From positions 62,001 through 126,000 of the forward strand of contig JBMNHO010000002.1 of assembly GCA_050950425.1 (NCBI GenBank): a DNA stretch of 64,000 bases, written 5' to 3'. Shown piece by piece: positions 18,891-26,933 of this stretch; the stretch's first letter is position 1; the number at the start of each line of letters is the position of its first letter. This stretch comes from RGIG529 sp050950425 (lineage in GTDB: Bacteria > Bacillota > Clostridia > Oscillospirales > Oscillospiraceae). The position numbers and the translations under genes were made by a program. The notes under the pieces are model-generated. The model worked only from the letters and a program-made list of their open reading frames with translations, was not told where the DNA came from and made no database searches.

Positions 18891-19376
18891 ATGTCAGTAC
18901 GAAAGATATACACCCAAGGCGACGAGGTGCTGTCTAAAAAGGCACACCCTGTCACAAACTTTGACCAAAAGCTTCATGCTTTGTTGGACGATATGCGGGA
19001 CACCTTGATTCATGCGGACGGAGCCGGACTTGCAGCCCCGCAAATTGGCATTTTGCGCCGTGTGGCGGTGATATCCGACGGAGAAGTGATTACAGAACTG
19101 GTGAATCCGGAGATTGTCTCCATCAAGGGAGAGCAAAATGGATTCGAGGGCTGCTTGAGCGTGCCGGAAAAATACGGAATGGTAAAACGTCCCATGACCG
19201 TGACCGTGAAGGCGCAGGATCGAAACGGGAATGAGTTTACCATGACGGGAGAAGAAATTGTCGCACGGGCGTTTTGCCATGAGATTGACCACTTGAATGG
19301 AGTTTTGTTTACGAAATATACAAGCCGCCTTTTTACACCGGAGGAATTACAACAGATGTCGAAGGAGGAAGCATGA
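18891..19376 (+). CDS. def: Peptide deformylase
   Basis: A 161-residue metalloenzyme that removes the formyl group from new proteins. All three motifs are present: GAGLAAPQIG, EGCLSVPE (cysteine metal ligand) and FCHEIDHLNG (two histidine ligands and catalytic Glu). The start at 18891 has GGAGGAGGAAA upstream. It overlaps fmt by ATGA, giving coupled expression of the formylation pair. Confidence 0.97.
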   Translation: MSVRKIYTQGDEVLSKKAHPVTNFDQKLHALLDDMRDTLIHADGAGLAAPQIGILRRVAVISDGEVITELVNPEIVSIKGEQNGFEGCLSVPEKYGMVKRPMTVTVKAQDRNGNEFTMTGEEIVARAFCHEIDHLNGVLFTKYTSRLFTPEELQQMSKEEA

Positions 19377-20284
19377 GAATCCTATTCATGGGAACGCCGA
19401 TCTTCGCACGGGCTTCTCTGGACGCTTTGGTGAACAGCCGGCATGAAGTCATCGGCGTATATACACAACCGGATAAGAAACAAAATCGAGGGATGCAATG
19501 GGTCCCAAGCCCTGTAAAGGAATATGCCGTTACACATCAAGTTCCGGTTTTCACGCCTGATTCACTGAAGGGTGAGGAAGAGCCGCAGCGTATTTCGCAA
19601 ATGAAGCCGGATATGATCGTCGTTGCCGCATATGGCAAAATTTTGCCAGAGTCCATTTTGCAAATCCCGCCATATGGATGCATCAATGTCCATTCCTCTT
19701 TGCTCCCCAAATATCGTGGAGCCGCGCCGATTCACTGGGCCATTTTAAACGGAGAAAAGGAAACGGGCGTTACCATTATGCATATGGTCAAAGCGCTGGA
19801 TGCAGGAGATATGATACAGTCGGAAAAAACAGAGATCGGCCCGGATGAAACAGCGGAAGAGCTGCATGACCGGCTGATGGAGATGGGGGCTTCTGTGCTT
19901 TTACGTGCCATTGAGTCGATTGAGGCAGGCACCGCAACCCGGACAAAGCAAAATGAGGAAAACGTTTCTTATGCCCCTATGTTGAATCGCGCCCTCTCTC
20001 CCATGGATTTTACAAGGTCCGCCGCGGCACTGCACAATCAAGTGCGGGGGCTGTACCCCTGGCCCGCCGCAACGGCGCAGCTGGGCAAACGAAAGCTTAA
20101 AGTTTTGCAGTCCAAGCTGACAGGAGAGCATACAGAGCGGCAGCCCGGAGAAATTGTTTTAGCCGATCAGGACGGCATCCGGGTTGCATGCGGAAACGGA
20201 AGCGTTTTGCTGATTACCGAATTGCAGGCGGAAGGCCGGAAGAAAATGGCGGCTGCCGACTATTTACGGGGCCATTCCTTGTGA
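19373..20284 (+). CDS. fmt: Methionyl-tRNA formyltransferase
   Basis: A 303-residue enzyme that formylates initiator Met-tRNA using 10-formyl-THF. It begins MRILFMGTPIFA and has the catalytic block VHSSLLPKYRGAAPIHWAI. The C-terminal OB-like domain (GLYPWPAA) is complete. It overlaps def upstream. Confidence 0.96.
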   Translation: MRILFMGTPIFARASLDALVNSRHEVIGVYTQPDKKQNRGMQWVPSPVKEYAVTHQVPVFTPDSLKGEEEPQRISQMKPDMIVVAAYGKILPESILQIPPYGCINVHSSLLPKYRGAAPIHWAILNGEKETGVTIMHMVKALDAGDMIQSEKTEIGPDETAEELHDRLMEMGASVLLRAIESIEAGTATRTKQNEENVSYAPMLNRALSPMDFTRSAAALHNQVRGLYPWPAATAQLGKRKLKVLQSKLTGEHTERQPGEIVLADQDGIRVACGNGSVLLITELQAEGRKKMAAADYLRGHSL

Positions 20285-20328
20285 TTTCCCGGGGAAAAAG
20301 CGGAGATAAGAGAAAAAGGAGAATGCAG

Positions 20329-21669
20329 ATGAAAACCGCCCGGGAAGTTGCGCTGCTCACGCTTTCTGCCAATGGGGAAGAGGGGGCGTGGACAGGGGCC
20401 TACCTAAACAATGCAGTGAATCGAGAACACTTCGATCACAGGGAGAGCGCATTGGCGCTGCGTTTGTGCTACGGGGTGCTGCAAAATCGCGCTTTGTGCG
20501 ATTTTTACCTGTCTCAGTTTTGTACGGTTCCCCTAAGGAAGCTGGAAAACAAGATATTAAACGCCATGCGTCTGGGGGTGTATCAAATCCTGTTTTTGGA
20601 CAAGATTCCAATCAGTGCCGCTGTCAACGAATCTGTGAACTTAGCCAAGAAGTACGGTAAGAACCCCCGCTCTCCGGGGCTTGTCAATGCCGTTCTGCGT
20701 GAGGTGGTGCGGCACCAGGATAAACTTCCCACTATTCCCACAAAAGATCCGATCGAGTATCTCTCCATCCGATATAGCCATCCGAAATGGCTTGTAAAGG
20801 AAATATACTTTGCACTAAAAAAGGACATAAAAGAAACGGAAGCGTGTTTAAATGCCAACAATACAGAGGCCAGCTTAACGTTGCAGATCAACCCGCTGAA
20901 GGCAACCCCTGAAACGCTGAAAAGCAGTTTGGAAAACCAAAGTCGGGCAACGCCCCACCCTTGGCTGCCCGGTTGTTTGGAGGTGCGTCAGTCCGGCAGC
21001 TTGGAGCAATTGGCAGGGTGGCAGGATGGCTTGTTTTGGGTGCAGGATCCAGCCGCCAAATTGGCCGTGATGGCGGCGGCGCCCCAAAAGGGATGGAAGG
21101 TGTTGGACGCTTGCGCCGCGCCGGGCGGAAAATCCTTTGCGGCCGCGGCTTTGATGGAGAATACAGGCTCGATCTTCGCTTGTGACATCCATAAGCGCAA
21201 GCTGCAATTGGTCGAAGAGGGGGCGGCACGCTTGGGATTTTCCTGCATTCAGACGGAAGTGCAGGACGCCGGGAAACAGCGGGCGGAGTGGGAACAGCAA
21301 TTTGACCTTGTCATTGCGGATTTGCCTTGCTCCGGACTGGGTGTGATCCGGAAAAAGCCGGACATTCGATATCACACGCCGGAACCCATGGAAGCACTGC
21401 CGTCCGTTCAGAAACGGCTGCTTCGCACCTTGAGCCGCTATGTCAAACCGGGTGGGACCCTTCTTTACTCTACCTGTACCATTTTAACAAGAGAAAATGA
21501 AGACGTCGTCGCCGCGTTTTTGGACGAACACAGCGAATTCTCGTTAGAGGCGTTTTCTATGCCCTGTCCAAATGGAAATGCCACGGAGGGAATGCTGACT
21601 TTGTGGCCGCAGGTGCAGGGGACAGATGGGTTTTTCATTGCACGGATGCGCAGAAAGGCAGTAGAATGA
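20329..21669 (+). CDS. rsmB: 16S rRNA (cytosine-967-C5)-methyltransferase
   Basis: A 446-residue m5C methyltransferase. An N-terminal NusB-like domain is followed by the SAM-binding DACAAPGGKS, and the two catalytic cysteines are in ADLPCSGLGVIRKKPDIRY and LLYSTCT. The start at 20329 is eight bases after AAGGAG; another ATG two codons earlier is too close to it. It overlaps rlmN by ATGA. Confidence 0.95.
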   Translation: MKTAREVALLTLSANGEEGAWTGAYLNNAVNREHFDHRESALALRLCYGVLQNRALCDFYLSQFCTVPLRKLENKILNAMRLGVYQILFLDKIPISAAVNESVNLAKKYGKNPRSPGLVNAVLREVVRHQDKLPTIPTKDPIEYLSIRYSHPKWLVKEIYFALKKDIKETEACLNANNTEASLTLQINPLKATPETLKSSLENQSRATPHPWLPGCLEVRQSGSLEQLAGWQDGLFWVQDPAAKLAVMAAAPQKGWKVLDACAAPGGKSFAAAALMENTGSIFACDIHKRKLQLVEEGAARLGFSCIQTEVQDAGKQRAEWEQQFDLVIADLPCSGLGVIRKKPDIRYHTPEPMEALPSVQKRLLRTLSRYVKPGGTLLYSTCTILTRENEDVVAAFLDEHSEFSLEAFSMPCPNGNATEGMLTLWPQVQGTDGFFIARMRRKAVE

Positions 21670-22760
21670 ATCGGATTGATCTGAAATCAAAGACAGTGGA
21701 TGAATTGACGCAGTGGATGGCGGAGCTTGGTGAGCCGGCGTTTCGAGCCAAGCAGGTGTTTCGCTGGATGCATGAGGGCGTCACTCGGTTTGAACAGATG
21801 ACGAATTTACCCAAAAAGCTGCGGGACACGTTGGAAAGAACATGTGTTTTGACTGCTCCGAAAGTAGAACAAAAACAAATTTCCGCCCAAGACGGCACCA
21901 TCAAATATTTATGGCGCCTTGGGGACGGAAACTGCGTGGAAACGGTATTGCTGCGCTATCAGTATGGGAACACGGTTTGCATTTCTTCTCAGATCGGATG
22001 CCGAATGGGTTGCACATTTTGCGCTTCCACGTTAGGAGGGCTTGTACGCAGCCTGTCCCCGTCAGAGATTTTGGATCAGGTTTTGTTTACACAATTGGAG
22101 TCCGGTTTGCCTGTTTCCAATATTGTTTTGATGGGGATTGGGGAGCCGCTGGATAACTTTGATGCGGTTTTGCGCTTTTTGGAGCTTGTGAACCACCCGG
22201 ATGGTATGAACATTGGAATGCGCCACATTTCACTTTCTACCTGCGGCTTGACAGAAAAAATTGACAAGTTGGCCAGTTATCGATTACAATTAACTTTATC
22301 GGTATCCCTCCATGCACCGGATGATGAGACACGGTCTCGTCTGATGCCGGTGAACCGAACAGAAGGAATAAAAGCAGTGTTTGACGCATGCAGGCGGTAT
22401 TTTGAAACAACGGGGCGGCGTGTGTCCTATGAGTATGCCATGATTGACGGTATCAACGATTCCGACGCCCAAGCCGATTTATTGGCCGACTGCCTCAAAG
22501 GGGCACCGGGCCATGTCAATTTGATTCCGCTCAATTATGTAGAAGAAAGAGAACTCAAACCAAGCCGGCGCGTGGCTTCCTTTCAAAAACGACTGGAGGC
22601 AAAAGGCGTAGCGGTGACAGTAAGGAGAAAACTTGGCAGTGACATTGATGCTTCCTGCGGCCAACTGAGGCGTAAGCATTTAAACGGGGGCGGGGAAAAG
22701 CCATCCCGGAATGGAGAGAGCCAAAAGAAAGAGGGCAAGGGGAAGAACGGAGTGGTTTAA
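21666..22760 (+). CDS. rlmN: Dual-specificity 23S rRNA/tRNA methyltransferase RlmN
   Basis: A 364-residue radical SAM enzyme that methylates C2 of adenosine in 23S rRNA A2503 and tRNA A37. The cluster motif is CRMGCTFCAS, the family block LMGIGEPLDN is present, and the resolving cysteine lies in SDIDASCGQLRRKH. The Lys/Gly-rich tail after that is slightly longer than usual. It starts inside the rsmB stop. Confidence 0.96.
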   Translation: MNRIDLKSKTVDELTQWMAELGEPAFRAKQVFRWMHEGVTRFEQMTNLPKKLRDTLERTCVLTAPKVEQKQISAQDGTIKYLWRLGDGNCVETVLLRYQYGNTVCISSQIGCRMGCTFCASTLGGLVRSLSPSEILDQVLFTQLESGLPVSNIVLMGIGEPLDNFDAVLRFLELVNHPDGMNIGMRHISLSTCGLTEKIDKLASYRLQLTLSVSLHAPDDETRSRLMPVNRTEGIKAVFDACRRYFETTGRRVSYEYAMIDGINDSDAQADLLADCLKGAPGHVNLIPLNYVEERELKPSRRVASFQKRLEAKGVAVTVRRKLGSDIDASCGQLRRKHLNGGGEKPSRNGESQKKEGKGKNGVV

Positions 22761-22761
22761 C

Positions 22762-23493
22762 ATGAGAATTTGGGGGATTACCCATCGGGGGAGCGTTCGC
22801 ACGGAAAACCAAGACGCATTCCAATTTATCATCCCGGAAAACGGCTCATCGCTGGGGGTTGTTTGCGATGGCATGGGTGGCGCGAAAGGCGGGAAAACCG
22901 CCAGCCGGGTTGCCGTTCGCGTGTTTATGGACTGTTTGCGTCCAGAGCTTCAGAAAGAATTGGACGAAACACAGCTACGGGCGTTTCTGGAGAAGGGAGT
23001 CCAGACAGCAAACGCAGCGGTCTATGAGCGAGGCAAGGAAAATCCTCTTCTGCATGGAATGGGAACGACGATGGTGGCGGCGGCGTTGCTGCCCGATCGT
23101 GCCGTTATCTTGAATGTGGGGGACAGCAGGGCGTACCATCTGACGGGGGGAACGCTGGCTCGGGTTACAAATGATCATTCACTGGTAGAAGATATGGTTT
23201 CCCATGGAAAGTTAACCAGGGAAGAGGCAAAACATCACCCGCAGAAAAACCTGATCACACGCGCCCTTGGCGCGGAACAGTCCGTTGTTTGCGATTTATT
23301 TTCCGTGGCGCTTGCGCCGGGGGATTACTTGCTGCTTTGTTCTGATGGGCTTTCAAATCTGATTTCTGAGGAAGAGTTGTTAGAGATTGTGTCGCAGGGT
23401 GGGGCGCCGAACATATGTTGCGACAAATTGCTTCAAACGGCGCTTTCCCGTGGCGCACCTGATAATGTTACAGTGGTTTTATTTCAAATTTAA
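22762..23493 (+). CDS. prpC: PP2C-type protein phosphatase
   Basis: A 243-residue serine/threonine phosphatase with the PP2C metal motifs TENQDAF, CDGMGGAKGG, GDSRAYHL, SDGLSNLIS and DNVTVVLFQI. It is the partner of the kinase encoded next, as in the conserved prpC-prkC pair, and counteracts its phosphorylation of cell-wall and growth proteins. The start at 22762 is two bases after the rlmN stop. Confidence 0.95.
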   Translation: MRIWGITHRGSVRTENQDAFQFIIPENGSSLGVVCDGMGGAKGGKTASRVAVRVFMDCLRPELQKELDETQLRAFLEKGVQTANAAVYERGKENPLLHGMGTTMVAAALLPDRAVILNVGDSRAYHLTGGTLARVTNDHSLVEDMVSHGKLTREEAKHHPQKNLITRALGAEQSVVCDLFSVALAPGDYLLLCSDGLSNLISEEELLEIVSQGGAPNICCDKLLQTALSRGAPDNVTVVLFQI

Positions 23494-23519
23494 TCAGTCA
23501 ATAAAGGAGGATATTTACC

Positions 23520-25532
23520 ATGGATCAATACATTGGTAAATTTCTCGATAATCGATACGAACTCTTGGAGGTCATTGGTTCCGGCGGGATGGCGCAAGTG
23601 TATCGTGCCCGGTGCCACCGGCTCAACCGCCTGGTAGCCGTTAAAATCTTACGCAGCGATTTGGCGCAGGATGCGGACTTCCGCCGCAGGTTCCATGACG
23701 AGTCTCAGGCTGTTGCGATGCTTTCACACCCCAACATTATGGCCGTTTATGACGTGAGCCGTACAGGAGATGTGGAATACATTGTAATGGAATTGATTGA
23801 CGGGATTACGCTTAAACAATATATGAAAAAAAAGGGGACGCTCAACTGGCGGGAGTCTCTCCATTTTATTACGCAAATTATGAAGGGGCTGAGCCATGCC
23901 CACGGGCGGGGGATCATCCACCGGGACATTAAGCCGCAAAACATCATGGTGCTGCGGGATGGAAGCGTCAAGGTGACCGATTTTGGCATTGCCCGTCTGG
24001 TCTCTTCCGCGCAAAACACATTGACCCAGGAAGCATTGGGGTCTGTTCACTACATTTCTCCCGAGCAAGCCAAGGGAAGCCGGGTGGATGCAAGATCAGA
24101 TATTTATTCTGCCGGGGTTGTGTTGTATGAGATGACAACAGGGCGCCTGCCCTTTGAGGGGGACTCGGCCGTCTCCGTTGCGATTCAGCACATCAATTCC
24201 ATGCCCCTGTCCCCGAGAGAATTAAATCCAGAGATCCCGGAGGCGCTGGAAAAAATTATTTTAAAGGCGATGGCGCCTCTTCCGGATGATCGGTATTCTT
24301 CGGCGGATGAGATGCTGATTGATTTAGAAGAATTCCGCAAAAATCCAAATACAAACTTCGCGTATCGGCAAGCTCCCGTTTTAGACTCTTTTGAGACGGA
24401 AGCCACACGTAAAATCCCTGTTGCCGCGGTTGAGGCAGGCAATGGGAACCGGCAGCCCCCGCCAGAGATATACAGGGGGAAAAAGGGAAAAAAGAAATCC
24501 TCCGGCAACAACGGATTCTTGGTTGCGGCCATTGTGGCCATCCTTTTGTTTGTTCTTGGTGTCGGCTATTTTCTATGGGTCTTTTTCTTTAGCGGAATGT
24601 TCTCTTCCAGCGGCGATATTGTGGTGCCGACGTTGATTGGAAAGACCCTGGAAGAGGTGCAAAACAGTGACGAATATCGACAATTTAAAATTATAGAAGG
24701 AGAAACCGTTCCAAACACGGAATTTGAAGCGGGACAAATTGTGGATCAAGATCCGAATCCGGGTCGTACTGCAAAGAAAAACTCCACGATCACAGTGACC
24801 ATCTCATCCGGGGAAGATGCAAATGACATTTCCGTGGAAGATGTGATCAACAAAGAATACACGGAGGCGGTTCGGATTTTGAAAGCACAAGGGCTGAAAA
24901 CGACGCTTCAATATGAGGAGTCTCCATCCGTGACGGAAGGGTATGTGATTTCCACAGATCCAAAAGCCGGAACGTCGGCTTCAGAAGGGGATATGGTAAC
25001 TATATATATCAGTTCTGGCCCGAAACCGACCAAAATAGCAGTTCCGCTTTTCACGGGGATGAAAGAACGTACAGCGATCAAAGCAATTGAAGACGCCGGA
25101 TTGACGGTTGGAGACATTGAAGAAGTGGACAGCGATGCAGAGAAGGGCCTGGTTGTTTGGCAAAGCATTCCCTTTGGAACGGAGGTTGCGGGGGGAACGA
25201 CGGTCAAGCTGCAAATCAGCAAGGGCCCACAGGCAACGGTGAAACCCAGCACCCAGCCTTCTTCTCTCCCATCGGCAGTGCCGACGCATGTGCAGCCCAG
25301 CGACACACCGCAACAGCCAACGACGAAAACGTTTTCCGTGAAGCTGCCCCAAGGAGAAGGAAATGTGCATGTTCGTATTTTAGTCAACGGAGAGGTGGGG
25401 TATGACCAAACGGTTGACCGCACCAACCTCAGCACCATCCAGCCAACGCTGACCGGGATTGGCGTGTCTATTGTTGAAGTATATTTTGACGGCGTGTTAA
25501 ACGCGACGAAAACGGTTGATTTTAGTGAATAA
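23520..25532 (+). CDS. prkC: PASTA-domain serine/threonine kinase
   Basis: A 670-residue membrane kinase. The cytoplasmic kinase domain covers about residues 13-270, with GSGGMAQVYRA, HRDIKPQNIM and VTDFGIARL, and the activation loop GSVHYISPEQAKG. A membrane helix lies near residues 332-358. Three PASTA repeats follow (about 370-575) that would bind muropeptides, then a Ser/Pro/Thr-rich linker and a short C-terminal domain. In spore formers this kinase signals germination. It follows GGAGGATATT at a good distance. Confidence 0.96.
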   Translation: MDQYIGKFLDNRYELLEVIGSGGMAQVYRARCHRLNRLVAVKILRSDLAQDADFRRRFHDESQAVAMLSHPNIMAVYDVSRTGDVEYIVMELIDGITLKQYMKKKGTLNWRESLHFITQIMKGLSHAHGRGIIHRDIKPQNIMVLRDGSVKVTDFGIARLVSSAQNTLTQEALGSVHYISPEQAKGSRVDARSDIYSAGVVLYEMTTGRLPFEGDSAVSVAIQHINSMPLSPRELNPEIPEALEKIILKAMAPLPDDRYSSADEMLIDLEEFRKNPNTNFAYRQAPVLDSFETEATRKIPVAAVEAGNGNRQPPPEIYRGKKGKKKSSGNNGFLVAAIVAILLFVLGVGYFLWVFFFSGMFSSSGDIVVPTLIGKTLEEVQNSDEYRQFKIIEGETVPNTEFEAGQIVDQDPNPGRTAKKNSTITVTISSGEDANDISVEDVINKEYTEAVRILKAQGLKTTLQYEESPSVTEGYVISTDPKAGTSASEGDMVTIYISSGPKPTKIAVPLFTGMKERTAIKAIEDAGLTVGDIEEVDSDAEKGLVVWQSIPFGTEVAGGTTVKLQISKGPQATVKPSTQPSSLPSAVPTHVQPSDTPQQPTTKTFSVKLPQGEGNVHVRILVNGEVGYDQTVDRTNLSTIQPTLTGIGVSIVEVYFDGVLNATKTVDFSE

Positions 25533-26412
25533 AAATAATCATATTGAAGGAATCATTTTAAAATCGACCGGCGGATTTTATTATGTACAGGACGGGAATA
25601 CACAGATTACATGCCGGGCCAGAGGGCGGTTTCGGCATTTGGGCATCACGCCATTGGTGGGGGACCGGGCTACTGTGACACGTCTCACCCAGGATACGGG
25701 TGTATTGGATGGGATTTTGGAGCGGAAAAATGTGTTTTTCCGTCCACCCATCGCCAACGTGGATCAGCTGGTGCTGTTTGCGTCGGAAACCATCCCCCGT
25801 ACGGATCCGTTTTTATTGGATCGGGTTGCCGCCATCGGCGCGTGGCAGAATTGCCCCAGCATCATTTGCATCAACAAACGCGACTTGGGACAAAGCGAAC
25901 GCCTATATCCCATTTATCAGAAAGCGGGGTTTGCCACGCTGCAAATCAGCGCTAAAACAGGAGAAGGGATAGAGGAACTTCGTTCTTTGCTGCGGGGCAA
26001 AACTTCTGTGTTCACAGGGAACTCCGGCGTTGGAAAATCCAGCATGATCAATGCCCTGTTTCCCAACATGGCGTTGGAAGTGGGAGAGGTGAGCGAAAAG
26101 CTGGGCCGTGGGCGACACACCACCCGCACGGTGGAGCTGTTTCTGATGGAGGAAGATATCGTAGTGGCCGACACGCCGGGTTTTTCTTCCTTTGATGCTG
26201 TGCAGTATGCAAATCGCCAGACAGACCAATTGCAATTTGCATTTCGTGAGTTTGCGCCATATCTGGGGCAGTGTCAGTTTACGGGGTGTTCCCATGTCAA
26301 GGAAAAGGGCTGTGCTGTTTTGGAAGCAGTTAAAAACGGTACAATCCCCAGATCACGCCATGAAAGCTATGTGCGGCTTTATGGAGAGATGACAGAAGCA
26401 AAGCCATATTAA
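25525..26412 (+). CDS. rsgA: Small ribosomal subunit biogenesis GTPase RsgA
   Basis: A circularly permuted GTPase of about 295 residues needed for 30S maturation. In permuted order: NKRDL (G4), GNSGVGKSSMIN (G1), TTRTVELF and DTPGFSSF (G3). An N-terminal OB fold precedes and a C-terminal zinc knuckle CQFTGCSHVKEKGC follows. The start is GTG 25525 (TTG 25516 is also possible); either overlaps the prkC stop. The genes rpe and thiN that follow in Bacillus are absent. Confidence 0.94.
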   Translation: MNKNNHIEGIILKSTGGFYYVQDGNTQITCRARGRFRHLGITPLVGDRATVTRLTQDTGVLDGILERKNVFFRPPIANVDQLVLFASETIPRTDPFLLDRVAAIGAWQNCPSIICINKRDLGQSERLYPIYQKAGFATLQISAKTGEGIEELRSLLRGKTSVFTGNSGVGKSSMINALFPNMALEVGEVSEKLGRGRHTTRTVELFLMEEDIVVADTPGFSSFDAVQYANRQTDQLQFAFREFAPYLGQCQFTGCSHVKEKGCAVLEAVKNGTIPRSRHESYVRLYGEMTEAKPY

Positions 26413-26427
26413 ACCCATCGCAAATGA

Positions 26428-26470
26428 GCCTTCAATTGCAGGATATATCCTGCAATTGAAGGCTTTTTTT
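26428..26470 (+). terminator. Rho-independent terminator after rsgA
   Basis: A long perfect hairpin: GCCTTCAATTGCAGGA pairs with TCCTGCAATTGAAGGC around a four-base loop, followed directly by a run of seven T. It ends the yicC-rsgA transcription unit. Confidence 0.92.
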
Positions 26471-26541
26471 ATGAGCTCCTTTTTTGCATGGTGTTGAAAG
26501 GGAAGGAGAATCTTGATTTCCGCGCAAAATCAAGGGGAACG

Positions 26542-26571
26542 TTGCACCTTTTCCCAGCGGATACGTATAAT
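26542..26571 (+). promoter_or_regulatory. Promoter upstream of the small membrane peptide and spoVM
   Basis: TTGCAC (26542-26547) and TATAAT (26566-26571) are 18 bases apart. A sigma-E-type element, expected for spoVM, was not evident by eye. Confidence 0.45.
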
Positions 26572-26612
26572 GAAAGAAAAAGGATTGTATTCAAAGCGAG
26601 AAAGGGGATGGG

Positions 26613-26762
26613 GTGGCCATACGAAACCGTAAAACAAGAGGCGTCTTCATCTTCGCTTTTGGTGTTGGCATCATTTTAGCCAGAGTACTCCCGGTGGGCG
26701 CTATGATTTTTATAACAGGAGTGACTTTAATCTGCATGGGGTGGAATTGCATCAAACGATAA
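26613..26762 (+). CDS. Small single-pass membrane peptide
   Basis: A 49-residue reading frame with GTG start at 26613 (GAAAGGGGATGG upstream). It reads basic MAIRNRKTRGVF, then a hydrophobic span of about 33 residues with two short helices, ending WNCIKR. It lies in the space between rsgA and spoVM, is expressed in the same direction and ends 19 bases before spoVM. Short basic/hydrophobic proteins of this kind occur in Clostridia but have no known role. Confidence 0.55.
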   Translation: MAIRNRKTRGVFIFAFGVGIILARVLPVGAMIFITGVTLICMGWNCIKR

Positions 26763-26781
26763 TAAAGAAGGAGGAATTGGA

Positions 26782-26853
26782 ATGAAGATCGTCGTCGTAA
26801 AATCTCCTAAGCTTTTCAAAGGGATTCTACGTGTTTTCTTTCGCATGAAATAA
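26782..26853 (+). CDS. spoVM: Stage V sporulation microprotein SpoVM
   Basis: A 23-residue peptide beginning MKIVVVKSPKLFKGILR, preceded by AAGGAGGAATTGG. SpoVM of B. subtilis (26 residues) shares the pattern MKF/I, KLPKFLGGIVR and a basic tail: an amphipathic helix that marks the convex forespore membrane and recruits SpoIVA for coat assembly. Position supports it: in B. subtilis spoVM follows prpC-prkC-rsgA-rpe-thiN. The conserved proline after KS and the GILR core are both present. Confidence 0.85.
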   Translation: MKIVVVKSPKLFKGILRVFFRMK

Positions 26854-26933
26854 TGTGTCAGGCATAAGAGAAGGAATTGATTCATATACTTCTACATCAA
26901 AACCAGAGAAATGGGTACAAGGAGTGGATGTGT

